From Melanocharis versteri (taxonomy: Eukaryota > Chordata > Aves > Passeriformes > Melanocharitidae), in assembly GCA_013397845.1 (NCBI GenBank), contig VZTG01000476.1:405009-469008 (forward strand): a stretch of DNA of 64,000 nucleotides. Reading direction: 5' to 3'. The position numbers were made by a program, and so were the translations under genes. The notes below the pieces were generated by a model. That model searched no databases, was not told the origin of the DNA, and worked only from the letters and a program-made list of their open reading frames with translations. Shown piece by piece: positions 36,187 through 48,625 of this stretch. The first letter of the stretch is position 1. Each line of letters opens with the position of its first letter.

Positions 36187-37034
36187 GTAGGGCCCAAACC
36201 CACTGACCCTCATGGTAACAACAAAAATAACCAGATGTAACTGAAAGAGTTTATGAGTAAATGGAATAAAGTCTTGTCAACCTCATGGAAGATGTAAATA
36301 AGGTTATAGAATATTTTAAAGGACATTTAATAATTGCTCAGCTGCAAACTAGGCCTCTATCCAAGTTCTAAATTTTTTTTTCCATTTTTTTTTTTTGCCT
36401 TACCCTCAACAAGACCTGTCTGACTAGCAGAATGGCTTGCAAAGCCATAGCACATCTGGCAGCTGGGCTTGACCTGACCATCACACCAGGGTAGGTCTTC
36501 GAGTCCAGTTCATCCCCTGCATCACCACTAAGACAAAACAGTTTGGGTTTTTTTCAGCCACAGTCATTGCCCATATCACAAACACTATTCCAGTCAGATG
36601 TCCTGCCTGGCCCAATCTCCAGCTCTCAAAACAGGAGGCTGCCCCATCATTTACCTGTACTGAAAGGCCAGGGGCAAAAATCAATGTATTTTCATTTCAG
36701 TTACAGAACATATTAGGAGAAAACATGACACTCTATTCAGATAGTCGCTTAATTTTGTTAATGATAATTAGATTTTAATATCATAATTAAAGATCTTTAT
36801 AGATTTTTTTGACAAGTACATTCTCCTACTAAACTACAGATCCTACATCAATACTGAAATCAGCTGATGCAGATAAGATGAGTAAGTGATGTAATTTTCT
36901 ATGTATAAAAAAATCTATTTAACAGGCTGGCCATAGCCTAGGTAAGAAAGGTGCACGTTTTCTCAATCAATTAATAGAAGAAGTTGAAATGAAGGCAGGG
37001 ATATGACAAGATAAACTTGAATTATTCTCTGCAG

Positions 37035-37230
37035 GTGCTTCCATTCAGGAGACTTCCCTTGGTAGGCCAAGAGTTGCCCCTCTGTATCCACCAGACCAAG
37101 ATTACCAGGATTGCTTTAAAGCGTTATTCTAGCTGTGAATGTGCAAAGTATGATATTTGTCATTTCACAAATGAGGTGGAAGTCCATTGCACTTAGCAGA
37201 AAATATTAAATAAAAAAAAAATCAAGCTTC
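37035..37230 (+). CDS. VWDE: Proximal candidate terminal exon with poly(A) signal
   Basis: The acceptor gaattattctctgcag is followed in phase 1 by 32 open codons: GASIQETSLGRPRVAPLY, then PPDQDYQDCFKALF and TAG at 37130-37132. AATAAA lies at 37209-37214, so the right border is an estimated cleavage site. It would continue the frame of the 36091-36186 exon if that exon's TGA were absent or bypassed, giving a Pro/Asp/Tyr-rich tail with one cysteine; with the TGA it is 3' untranslated sequence. Thirty-two open codons after an acceptor can arise by chance, so this competes with the exon at 42391. Confidence 0.35.
37209..37214 (+). promoter_or_regulatory. Polyadenylation signal AATAAA (proximal)
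   Basis: Hexamer 77 nt after the TAG of the proximal terminal exon, inside an A-rich run. The same hexamer recurs at about 37242 and 37497, so its significance in AT-rich DNA is modest. Confidence 0.35.
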
Positions 37231-39601
37231 CTGTTCCACATGAATAAACTATTACATCCTAAATCAGTCCTGACAGAAAAAGAAAGTAGAAAAAGACTTT
37301 GCAAATTATGTATGTCCAAAATGCCAAGTCACCAGTGACACGTACAAACACACGTGTCTCTCTAGCAATGATTCATCTCACAGTTTTTAAGACTGTTTGA
37401 AGCACTCTTCAGTTTCAAGGTTTATTCTGCAGAAATCCTGATTGGCTGCTCTGATATGGACGCGCATTGCTTTGATGTGAAGAAGGAAATGTTCTGAATA
37501 AAAGAGACTTAGCAGGTTTCCTTCGGTCTGTGAGCTTTGCTGAAAGCTAAATTCAGTTAGTAATTAAAATTATGGATTTCATGGTGTCTAATATAAATTA
37601 TATGGCTTATGTTCTATGAAAGTAAATGAGCTACTCCTCCAAAAAATCAAAATTATGAGAGATATTGAAATGAAAAGCTAACTTACTAGCATGGATTATA
37701 GTAAACAGTACACATACCCATATTTCTGTAAAATACTTGGGATGATAAGCCTCCCACGAGTTCATTTATCAGACTGGATTGGGTGAAAAATCTGTATAGG
37801 CTTTAATCAACTTCCTCTCCAAGCCTGTCAGTCATGGAAATCTCACCGTTTATCAGAGTAATTGTTCAAGTATTTAATTCCATTGTTAGAGCACAGTTTT
37901 GACTTTCCTAACACTGAATATCAACCCAGTCTGCTGTGAGTAAAATTGATACCTCTTGGTGCAGCCTTGGTGGGCGCAGGGAGAAGTCAGCTCAGATCTC
38001 TCAGTGGAAACATTCACCTGTCTGGAGGAAACTGGAGTCTCTGCTGCCTGATTTTATCCCATTTTCCTGAGCCAAGCCAGCCAAGCTGCAAGCCCTGTAC
38101 TCTGTCTGAACTCCAGTTTCCCCATATCCCACCTGGCGTGCTGTGCCTGAGCTCCAGCCCCCAGCAGCTCCCTCCCCGAGTGGCTCCTGTCCCTGATTAT
38201 TTCATTTAAAGAAAGACATTTACATTTTTTCTGCCACAGCCCTGCACAACCTCTCTTTCCCATGCTCCTGACACCTTATCACTCATTTCCCATCTGGGAT
38301 TGCTCCAGTTGACTTTTCCTCTGAAAACACCATCTTTATCGCCTTTACTTAATTTTGTCTCACGAATTTCAAGCTGTTTCACCCATTTATCAAAAAGATT
38401 TTTAATTCTAAGCCTGCCTTCACTGCCTCCGAGTGTGACATTGTTCAAAAACGTGGCATCTCATTGCCTGAGACATTAAGGAAAGTGGTGAATAGCAGGA
38501 AAATCAGGACCTACAGACTATTCATAATATTATTCCTTGATAATGTTTTCTCAAACAGGCCTTGCTTCTTACTGATTTATTATGAATCATACTAACTGGC
38601 AGGACTGTCTGAGTCGTATCAGAAGCTCCCTAAAGTGAAAAACATCTGTTCTTTGTGGACAGAGTGACTGCTTCCCTCACTAAGCTTGAGGAGCTTATAA
38701 ATTGATTGTTTAATAATTTATGCTGGCATCTCCCCAGACACCAACTTAGTCTGAATCTTTGGCTGTCATTCCCTTCCTTTTCCTCTTTTTTCTCATCTAA
38801 AGACATGTACTATGCTTATTGGGACTATTTATATCCTTTGGGAGTTCTCAAAGCAAATCACTGCTGGTTTAGAAACCGCCTCTTTAAATATGCTGGGGTA
38901 ACTCTGAGGATCTCTTGACCTGGAAAAGCTGCTTCGTGTAAAGACCCTCTTATTTGCTGAGATGTTCCACGTGGGGAGTTAATACTCAGCAGACAGCGTG
39001 CCACAAATGCAAACCCCAGTTTATTGCCCAGCCGTTTCACCTTGTAAACAGACCTTAAATCTGATTTTCTGAATCTAAATACTCAGTTCCCTCCCTATTC
39101 TCCCTTGCATTCATGGTCTCTGGCCAATTCTGCTCATGTCAAACCTTTTGTCACATTTAACCTTTCTGTGAAGAGTGAGGAAGAGGCACTGAGCACATCA
39201 GCCTTGCCTGTGTCATCTGCAACCTTCTCTCCTCCCTGCTGGATTTACCACCGCATTTTGCTATGGGAGCTAAAACTCAGGATTCTGTTATGAATCTTCA
39301 AATAATGAGAACAATACAGTAGCAGTGACACGTAAAATTTGCCAAAAAACATGGATTAAATTGGAGAGGAGCAGCCTCTTCCCTCCCTTCAGCAGCAGCT
39401 GACAAGGGATGTTCTAGGTGATTGCACCTGAAGCTAACTGGGGAAAAGAATGCAAGGTGATTGCCTCTTATCCAGTTTAGGAGACTGATTTCCTTCTTTA
39501 AACTTAATTTTTGGTCTTCAACTTACTCTCATAAAATTAGAGTGAAATATTCATTTTTAGCAATTTTTTTTCAGAGGACAGACTGAAAACACTAAGGAAA
39601 T

Positions 39602-39670
39602 AGAATCATGGACTCGCTGAATGGTGTGGGTTGGGAGGGACCTTAAAGATCACCTAGTTCCATCCATCCT
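39602..39670 (-). mobile_element. CR1 LINE 3' terminal fragment
   Basis: The stretch agaatcatggactcgctgaa then tggtgtgggttgggagggacc and ttaaagatcacctagttcca is the reverse complement of the CR1 terminus. It is followed by a T-rich/TTTG tract rather than more CR1. Confidence 0.88.
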
Positions 39671-40759
39671 GCTTGTTTGTTTGTTTTTTTTTTTTTAGGT
39701 ATTATTTACTGTGGAAATACTGAAAACGTCACAAATCCAGTCAAATTTTCTGTTGTGAATAGATGCAGAGAGCTGGGGGAAAAAAAAGGTCTCACTGAAG
39801 AACTCTAATTTTTTTTTCTTTCACAAAGTAAATAGTGCCTGGAGTCTGGTTTTGCCAGTGTATTTGGAAAAGCTGGATGGCCCATATTTGTTTAATCAAG
39901 TCATTCCCCTTTCTCTGCTGTAATCTTTAGCATTGTTCCCACTTGTACAGTTAAGATTCCTGGAGGAACAATATACATTTCCCTAAATTTTTCATCATCT
40001 ACATCCTATTTCTCACATTTATATTGCCAATTGATTTGCAATTCATTTTGTGACATTTTTGGTTTACTTTGTTTTGCATTTCTGCTAAACAAAGCCTGCC
40101 AACAGCATTCCTCAGAAGGCTAATGAACTTGCTAGAATAGCAATCACTCTCTTAGAAACCTTGTGCGTATTTTTAATTTGTATTGACTCTGAGAGATCCA
40201 GATAATTTAGCAAGTTCCGTGGCAGACATGAAGACAAATGCTCGTGCTGACTTTCACATTCAAATCTGCCATTAGAGCACATTTGTTCAGGGCTGCAAGG
40301 GGTGACCCAAACAAAACAGGCTAAACAAACCTCGTTTCCAATGGAAGCACAGTTAAAAATTTTGGCATTAGTCCCAACAGAGACTGAGGCAATCACTGCA
40401 TCATTTGTACAACAGGGAATTTTGTGGGAAGTTGAAAGTGATATTTTATCTCTTGTCCTAACTGATACCATCACGCTTTCCTTGTTGTTTTTGCCTTCCT
40501 AAATGGATTAAAGTAATAGCATTAATTAAGCCAACAGAATTAATTTGAGCTAAACAATGTTATCTAGTTAGATATAAATGGTACATAATATTACACTACC
40601 AGCTATCGTGATGGTGTATTTTCCCACTAAGAGTTTAAATATTAATGTGCTAAACTTGTCTGTTTCTTGAATATTTATTCCAAGGCAGAAAGGTACTGAG
40701 AAGTATAGCCTGTTGCAGAAAACAATAATTTAAAAAAGCTAAATCTTACAGAAGTTATT

Positions 40760-40787
40760 TTTAACTCTGGAATTTACCAGAGTTAAA
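40760..40787. repeat. Perfect inverted repeat (hairpin)
   Basis: ttaactctgg (40761-40770) and ccagagttaa (40777-40786) are perfect reverse complements around the 6-nt loop aattta, with one more T-A pair outside. The 11-bp stem has no U-tract terminator context and no known RNA gene is recognised. Confidence 0.85.
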
Positions 40788-41184
40788 GTGGCCATCCATT
40801 CCTAGGGAATGAACCCAGTGAGCACCTCCCAAAGATTGAACACACTATTGATTTCAGTACAGCCGGAAAATACACAGTGTCTTTAATAAACTATTTCTCA
40901 TATTGAGGCAATCCTTTGCTTCAGCTAGTGACCTTCACATCACTATTACTTAGTTCATTTATACATTAAGAGACATTAAACCACAAATCAAGGGTGCTCA
41001 AGTTATCCAAGCTGCATTCAGCGTCAGTCAATGTACAAGTCAGTCATCTGTGGAGTTTTCTCAAAATACAGCTTGTCTCTTTGTAAATTATTTGACAAGT
41101 AAATGGAAGTAATATGAGATTAGAAAGGCAAAGTCAAATACAAGCAGCATCAAGCTGCACACGTCTGTTGGTCAGACTATTTGT

Positions 41185-41225
41185 GCATATATATACATAT
41201 ATATATTTATATATACATGTATAAA
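41185..41225. repeat. AT/TATAC-type microsatellite
   Basis: Imperfect (TA)n with interspersed tatacata and tttata. Related acataca motifs continue to about 41340. Confidence 0.85.
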
Positions 41226-42390
41226 CTTACACATAAAAATATGCACATCTAAAATCCAGATAGACATTTCAGTTTAAATGTGTATACACATACATACATG
41301 GAAATGTGTAGTGTGACACAGACATGGACATATATTTTTATTTGACCTCAATAAACATGTATCACTCTTCCAGATATTACACACTTTTTTTTTTCTCAAA
41401 TCCTTACTCTAACTAAACCTGTCTAAATCCCAGCAGGCACTTGTAGAAGCCTTTTAATATAAAATAAATGTGCCATGTACTATTCACAAATACTTCCTGG
41501 ATGCCTCACTATCCGGATGTAAGAAAGGGTATTTTAGAGTCAAACTGGGAAGCAAAATTTGGATGCATGATGATAATATCAAGGTTAACCTGTCATATCA
41601 AATACAGATATATCAAGATTAAGAAACACCTTTCTTCTTGTCCTGAATAATAAAATAACATCAACCTCTTTATGTGCTTTGTAATAGAGATTTCTATAAA
41701 AATGCCCTTCAGAACAGGTTCCTAAATGTATATGCTAGCATAAAATAAAGCTTTTCACATCATCTATTATCTTGCTTTGGGATAAAGCAAACTCGCTCGT
41801 GTATTTAAAATGGGATGATATTCATGGACAACCCCTGCTGTATGAAAATGGGATAAGTGCCCTGAAACGCTCTCAGGCAAGAAGCCAACAATCTCCATGC
41901 GTTATACAGAAGTGGCAGAGTGATTTTTTTTTTTTTAAGGCACACCTGCTTTAGATGAAAGAAATTGAATTCTAACTCCATAACTGTCAAGCGCCACCGC
42001 AAATAATAGAGCCTAAGCGGAATCATTCCAGCAATATTGCTATTTTCCTGTTGGGGCGATGGAGCAGAAACCAGCCTCAGCTCGGTGATAGCACTTTACG
42101 TGCATGCTTTGGGAACAGTTCCATTCATCATCCCACTGCTTAAGCCCTTTCAAAAACATGTTCTTCACTCCCAGGTTAATAAAACCTTTGGTTACCTAAG
42201 TCGAAAGTGCGGGGGGAAAAAAGTAGTGGATTGTGATTTTGCCAGAATTACATAAATTCCAAAGAAAATACAGCTACTACAACAAATCATTTGAGCACTT
42301 GCACGTGATAATTCTTACATGACACCCCATGCATGAGGCTGTTTCTTCTGTTGTCCCGTAAGCAGCTGAATCCTCATTTCTTTTTTGCAG

Positions 42391-42565
42391 CTCCCACTAG
42401 GATGAAGAGAACAGCAGGACAATGAAGACAATCATTTGGGTATTGATAATCTGGCACTGAGCATGTTTTTCATTCAGGAAGATGTGGAGTGAAGAAATTG
42501 CTAGTTGTCTCCTTTTTTCCCTTATGTAATCACACAGAAGAATAAAGAAAAAAGCCAAAATATTT
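42391..42565 (+). CDS. VWDE: Distal candidate terminal exon: short basic tail, stop and 3' UTR
   Basis: The acceptor cctcatttcttttttgcag is the best in the window. In phase 1 the exon encodes a short basic tail, APTRMKRTAGQ (first codon completed by the preceding G), then TGA at 42423-42425. AATAAA at 42541-42546 is followed within 60 nt by T/G-containing sequence, so the right border is an estimated cleavage site and only 42391-42425 could be translated. As with the 37035 exon, these codons are reached only if the TGA at 36177 is absent or bypassed; otherwise this is 3' UTR. A compact terminal exon with acceptor, stop and poly(A) signal all present makes it the likelier ancestral end. Confidence 0.48.
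42541..42546 (+). promoter_or_regulatory. Polyadenylation signal AATAAA
   Basis: Canonical hexamer 116 nt after the TGA of the distal terminal exon. A second AATAAA-like motif (ccaataaacc) follows at about 42575. Confidence 0.55.
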
Positions 42566-45500
42566 CTCATCTGCCAATAAACCAACATTTATTTTCAAAT
42601 CTGTCTATGGCAAGAATCAAATTTATGATCTGTGGCTGCAGTGACACTGTCACAACTGCTCCTGACAACAAGATTTTACAATGGTACAGACCACTTTATA
42701 ATAAAAATTTAGTGCCATGTAATTCTGCTTTCATTAAAATTTGTCAGCACAGATGAATCCCCTCATTTTTTTCGAATTTTTTTAATAAACATGAATGTTT
42801 ACCCACAGTCTAGAGGAAAGTAATAAATAAGGTCCTGATTTTACTGAGATATTTCAGTGATTACCAATGAAAAGCCCTCAATCATGTTTAACAAACACAA
42901 ACTCAGTGTCTTTCTGCTGAGTAACTGCTAAAGCCAGATATTTTCGTTTTCTGAGTTGTTAACCTGTCAGCATTTATTTGAGGAGGTATCAATGCAGCAC
43001 CTGGGGAAACAAAGGCTTTTCCTGGGTCAGACAATCATTGATGTGCTAAGAACACACAAAGCCCCTCGAGGTCAAACACCCTAAATCCCTGGAATCATTC
43101 TAGAAAACCATCCTTCCAATCATACAATCGGTGAAATACTGGGAAATCTAGGTGGACTCAGAAATTTGCAGCTTTATCTACAAAATTCAGGTTTACAGAA
43201 ATCTATCATTGTCTCACCTACCAGTGGCCGTGTGTTTCACCACAAGCAGAGGTACTGATGTGGAAAAATGGGGGAGAGGAGAAAGGAGTGTGAAGAAGGG
43301 AATAAAAACAAGTTCAATTGGAAAAAAAGTGTCCTAAACTGTCACCTTGGACAACTCAGGTTCAGTAAGGTAAACCCTAAATGGCTCTCTGGGCATTCAT
43401 CCTCTCCTTTTCTTTGTCTCACTGGAAGATTCAGGGCAAATATAGACTGAAATCTTGGATGCCTTGATTGAGGAATACCGGAGTTTTGATATTCCCTCAT
43501 TCTTCCTGAAAAAACTTAGGGGAACAATGATAAGAGCAAGGATTTTTTGATTGAATCTTTGGGACTGTACTAGTAATTAGGTGTAATACTTGATCTGACT
43601 CCTGCTGTCAATTTATAAGAATAAAAAAAACCTGACTGCGACATGCTTGAATACTTCAAATTAAGTCTTTTAAAAAAAGCTTGGAAAAACTGTGACTACT
43701 GTAATTCACCGAAACACTCCTCCTTCCTTTTGCCCTGCTTCTAAGAGCAGCATTCTTTCTCCACGTTTAACTAATATAGCAAATTGGTTTTAAATGTATG
43801 CATTCTGTTCTCCAAGAGATGATTTTCTATTCTTTATTTCTGAAGTTTCATTTTATGTCACCAACTTCTCCAGTGTAAACAGTATCCCAAACGCAAAAGA
43901 TTTAAAAAGCAGATTATGCTCAGTGCTCCTTGAAAGTTTCCTACAAACACTTAGACAAAGGACCAGACTTCAAAAATCCTTCCTATATTTTACTAATACA
44001 CACTGATCTAGACCACAATCAGCAATGTTAATACAAAGTGAATTTTTTAGCAGTTCCAGGAAGACATTAATACTAAAAGAGAACATTGGCACCCAATGTG
44101 TATCTACAAGATTAAATTTAGGGTGGCAATTACACCTTTCTTCAAGTACAGTCCCAATCAATAAAAAAGATTTCTATTACTTTGCCTCCCTCCCTACCAG
44201 AGACAATGCTAATGATCAAAATTACGTGCCAAGATTGGATTTGAAAATCTAAAACAGCCTTCCACGCCTTGCAGTCTCCCACTGTATTCCTAGAAAGGAC
44301 TATTTGAGACAACCTTGGTCCCCATCTATTTTTAGACAATTCAAAAGCTGATTTGAGTCACTGAGGATTGTTCATGTGTGGTTATAAAGCAGAAACATTT
44401 GTTAATAAATAGCAACACTCGAGCTCCAGTATCTGATCCCGAACTATGGATAACCTGCAGTGACTTTGGCTCACAGGCCATGTCAGTGTAACTCTCGTTC
44501 CTGAAGGATGAATTTGACACTCTCCCTTTTCTCACAGTCACTTCAGCACTTAACTGATTTGCTTCCCTTGATTGTTCAATATACTTCGCTAAAAACTCTC
44601 TAGATGTGGCAATTACTTTACTCCCTGATTGTGTTTTAAACAAGATATCGGATAAGAGAAAAATTATTCTTTAGAATTCCATGCATGTTTTACACCTTAT
44701 TGAAAGCTATCCAATAGGGACATTTTCTTGAAAAAAAAAAAAAAAGGTCTTATTTTTCTAAACCTTGTCTTATAAGCCATTACTTCTATTATTTGTCCAA
44801 AAATCCAGCAAGAAGCTAAAGGCAGAAGCCTTAGTAACTGCACTTTACCAAAAAAATCTACCAGCTCAGTACAGTTACTTGAAATTATGAGCTACTTAGT
44901 TCTAACTTCTAATTGTCATTATGACTTCCAATATTCCTTGTTTGCTGAAGACTTATTTCAAAATCCTGTTAAACCCAGAATAAATAGGGTACAATAAACC
45001 ATGATCTCTTTTTATGGGAATAGCAAACAGAACCATTAGGCAGAAGGGGGACCTTTGGCGGTTTTTGCTTAATATAAACCTTTTTAAGAGCACAGTAATT
45101 GGCAGATTTAGCTCGTCCATGGCTTATAATATTCATTCATGTGGATGTTTAAACAATAAGTCACTGCCTCTATTCTTTTAGGATTTTCTTAGGGTTTATG
45201 TTGTTTTCAAGCCAAAAGGTATCCCCTACACTTTTTCTGCCTAGAAAGCAGGAGACTGCAAAACGTATAAAGGACTTTTTTGGGGGGCCTACTTTGCCAT
45301 TATTAACCTTTGCCAGAAAGATGGGACAGGTTACAAGCTCCATTGAACATAGGTGTGTGTGCACATATGTGCATCACCAGAGTACATCAACTCAAAACCT
45401 CGTAGAAATTGCTTTGAAGCAAAAAAAAAAATACTTTTAATGGAAAAATAGCCATGTTATTCACCATTCCATAAGGAAAAGTGCAATTTAATTTTAAAAG

Positions 45501-45966
45501 GGTTTTTTTCTCTCATGTTATGAAGTGCAATTTAAGTTTAAAGTAGTGCGTGTTCTCCCCGTAGAATAGATAGATACATCTTAACTCTTTCTAAAATGAG
45601 CAGTTTTGCATCAGAAATGTCCCACTTTTGGGGGCCTGCAGATCTCATTCCTTGGTTTATTCATGAATAAGTACAACAGCAGAAGCCACTAATTCTGCCC
45701 AAGGGAGAGAAGCATGATCTGGTCTCTATGCACATTTAATGCTCAGCCTTCCTGCCAGAAAACCCTGTTCCACACGGATCACTGATACAACAGCCAGGGA
45801 TGGGCTGAAATGAGGAAAGTTTGGGGCTCATTTCAAGCTGATGACACACTGAGAGGATCTGCCAACTCATACATCACATCCCAAACGAGAAAGGCTTTGC
45901 AATACTCCATATACATAAATAAAGGGACATGGAATTATGCATAGAATTATTTTCCTTATTAATTAT

Positions 45967-45989
45967 TTAACTACAAAAGCTGTAGTTAA
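45967..45989. repeat. Short inverted repeat
   Basis: ttaactac and gtagttaa form a perfect 8-bp stem around aaaagct. No function is inferred. Confidence 0.7.
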
Positions 45990-48189
45990 TGATATGCTCT
46001 GTGGACCTTTTACTACATCTTTATGCTCAATTAATTTTTTGACATTAATATCATTTGAGGAAGGAGCAGGACTTACCAGAATATACAAAATACACATAAC
46101 AATATGTACCTCTAAGATTACTGTTTATACTCAGGCAAACTAATTCATGCTCAGGAGCTCTAGGTAGGAGCTGCCACATCCAAAATTAATGATCATTATT
46201 CAGAACAAGTTGTCGCTGTGCTTGAGAACAGGAGCTCAGGGGCAGGTTTGGACAGGAAGAAGGTCTCTGCCTTTCAGGACACAGACATTCCTCTGTCCTC
46301 TATATTGCTGCCTATCTGTTTCTGCTGAGGTTTGGGAGATTTTAGCCAGTTTCTCCCAGGAAGAGGAACACACAGATGCCCTGTGCAGCTCTTTTGTAAA
46401 AGCTCCAGGCCCTGCACTGTCAGCAGAGGTGCAGGAGCTCCTCCTGCAGAGGTGAAGTGCTGTCCTGCAGCACAGCCTGTGCCTGGCTTCTCTCCATGCC
46501 CACTCCCACATCCAAGAGGATGTGTTCTGCCTCTGCTCCTAAACCAAGACACAAATTGCCTTTCTCTTCTGCCTCTGCCTGAGCCCCAGGCAGCTCAGTT
46601 CCGAATTGACATCTTAGCTGGCCTCTTCAGAGTCCAAAGAATTACATCCTTCTCTCTCTTCTCTGTGTCAGACCCAGTTCTGTTATTATTTTCCAGTTTG
46701 ACAGGTAATTCCACATCTTCCCAAACTCTGCAGCTAACCTGGCTTGGCGAAGCCTCTCTATTGAAACTGTGAAGTGACTCCAAGGAAAAACCCTAGCTTG
46801 ACAAACTCTCAGTTTGTCCAGAAAGAACTTTCATCCTGATGATCATAATTTTGTCAAATTTCTTTTGCCCTAACTTTGCTCTTGAAATTTTATTCTTCTG
46901 TCATGACAGTGTTTTGGGTGGAATCAGCCACTTTCCCACGTGATTTCTTTGTCACCGGGCTAGATTTTTTTTGTGCCCTTTGTTTAGAAATAATTTCAGT
47001 CTTGATATGCAACCTGCTGGCATTTGTACTGCATCAGGAAGATAGGAATAACTTGCGATGAGTTTACTACGAGAATACAGAGACTTTTAATCAGTTTGCC
47101 TTACAGCCATGGGAAGAAAGAAACCTGCTCCTGATTTGCTCTCAAGTCCCTGCCTTTTCTTTTTTTTTTCCCTGAAGCAGCTTTCAGCATGCATTACCCA
47201 TGACTGATTTATTAGATTGTCAGTGCTGTTAGAGTCCATGTCAGGTGTACGACAGATTTGTCATAAGGGTGCAGCAAACCCAGATTACCCTGTTCAAAAG
47301 CTGCATGCCTTCCTGTACTCTGTGTCAAGCTCCTGAGAGTCAACAAAGGGTTTGTCACTAACATGAGAAGAAGATCCAAACCTTTGTGATTATCAAGCCT
47401 GTTTATTTCACATTTTAACTAAGTCTGCTGGACCGAAATAGAATTTCAACGTGCACAAGATGAAGCAGCCTATCTGTTTAATACTACGAGCCACTATCAA
47501 CCTCATACGTTCATTTGCCCTTTAATACAGAGACCATTTCAAAATCTTCCTCCTGCTATTAAAACACTTTTAAAAGCTTATGCCCTTATAAACCAAGCAA
47601 TCATTTTCCCCTCGACAGCTACGACCTGCCATCACTTTACCAGACCAAATTACTGAAGAAGATTGGAGGTTCATGAAGGCAAGAGGCAGAGATTTCCTTC
47701 AGGAGATAAAAATGCCCAAAGTTCTATTCACACACAAAGAGAAATTCAAACCTGGCTCTATTCACTATTTCTTCATATAGAACAAAAAGTATTTTTGCAG
47801 CTTCACCTTGGAAACATCTGAGAATAAAGACACAAGTCCAGACATAAGAAATGAGCTAAACAAAATTGTTTTAGACTGTAGCTGGGAAGATCAATAAGGA
47901 AAACCATCAGTTATTTAAATTATGCAAGGTTCAGAACATAATAAAATAAAAAAATTGAATAAGTAGGGTGGTATCTGAACAAGGCAAGAGCAGAGGGATT
48001 AACAATGTCATAAGGATATACAGATATTACAAAGTAATCCCAGAACACTGATTTGCCTTTCCTTAAAAAAAAAACAAATACAGAATAGGAGGAGATAAAT
48101 TAATTCAAAATAAACAGAGGAAAGCCAGGCTTAATCTCAAGGTAACAAAAGTTGAAGGTGAATTTTTGAGTCACAAGGTCTGGGGAAGC

Positions 48190-48210
48190 AAAAAAAAAAA
48201 AAAAAAAAAA
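48190..48210. repeat. Poly-A run (21 A)
   Basis: Homopolymer about 190 bp upstream of a plus-strand CR1 fragment; not its tail, because CR1 elements do not end in poly-A. Confidence 0.95.
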
Positions 48211-48399
48211 CTGGGAAAGGTTACAGCAGCAGTTAAAAAAACTGGGGGTAAGGGCAGATAGGATCTGAATTAGAAACTAGTACATCAGAGACTACCTGGA
48301 TTAGAAAAGAAAGTTAAAAAAAGTTTGCCTAAAATAGGAGGAAACTATTCTGGGATTACAGTCTAAGCAGGAAAAATATTTACATGTGAAGAGGGTTTA

Positions 48400-48625
48400 A
48401 AGAGTGTCTCATAAAGACGATGGAGACTCCCTTTTTATGAGGAGTCGTGTGGAAAAGACAGGAGGTGATGGGTACAAGTTAATCCTGGGAGATTCTGATT
48501 AGAGACATGAGGAGAATTTTTTACAATGAAAACAATCAGGTGATTGAAAAATCTGCCCAGGGAAGCAGTGGATTCCCTAATGTTGGACACTTTTAAGATG
48601 CAGCTGGGCATGGTGCATCATGTTC
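48400..48625 (+). mobile_element. CR1-like LINE fragment
   Basis: The stretch gaggagtcgtgtggaaaaga then caggaggtgatgggtacaagtt, cctgggagattctgatt, cccagggaagcagtggattcc and ttggacacttttaagatgcag matches the CR1 3' untranslated block on the sense strand. It belongs to a different, more diverged subfamily than the copies at 51497, 58150 and 63047. Confidence 0.78.

Larger units (their letters stand above)
36187..42390 (+). other. Downstream intron or 3' region between the last EGF exon and the distal terminal exon
   Basis: This 6.2-kb stretch includes the proximal candidate terminal exon (37035-37230), a CR1 end (39602-39670), a perfect hairpin (40760-40787) and an AT microsatellite (41185-41225). 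Otherwise it is AT-rich with no further EGF exon. Confidence 0.7.
1929..42565 (+). other. VWDE: 3' part of a multi-EGF secreted-protein gene, probably VWDE
   Basis: This gene-level entry joins the exons listed separately. All lie on the plus strand, have AG/GT borders, and keep compatible phases: 0-2, then 2-1, then a run of 1-1 exons. The product has a linker region followed by one thrombospondin-like EGF and a row of short EGFs of the form C-x3-C-xNGG-x-C-x5-C-x-C-x8-C. From family knowledge, VWDE combines an N-terminal VWD domain with a C-terminal row of such EGFs, and it is expected to be extracellular. The VWD part is not in the window, so the name is inference. SVEP1-like or other EGF-array genes are less likely alternatives. 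The start of the gene is left of the window; the 3' boundary is the estimated cleavage site after AATAAA at 42541. Confidence 0.7.
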
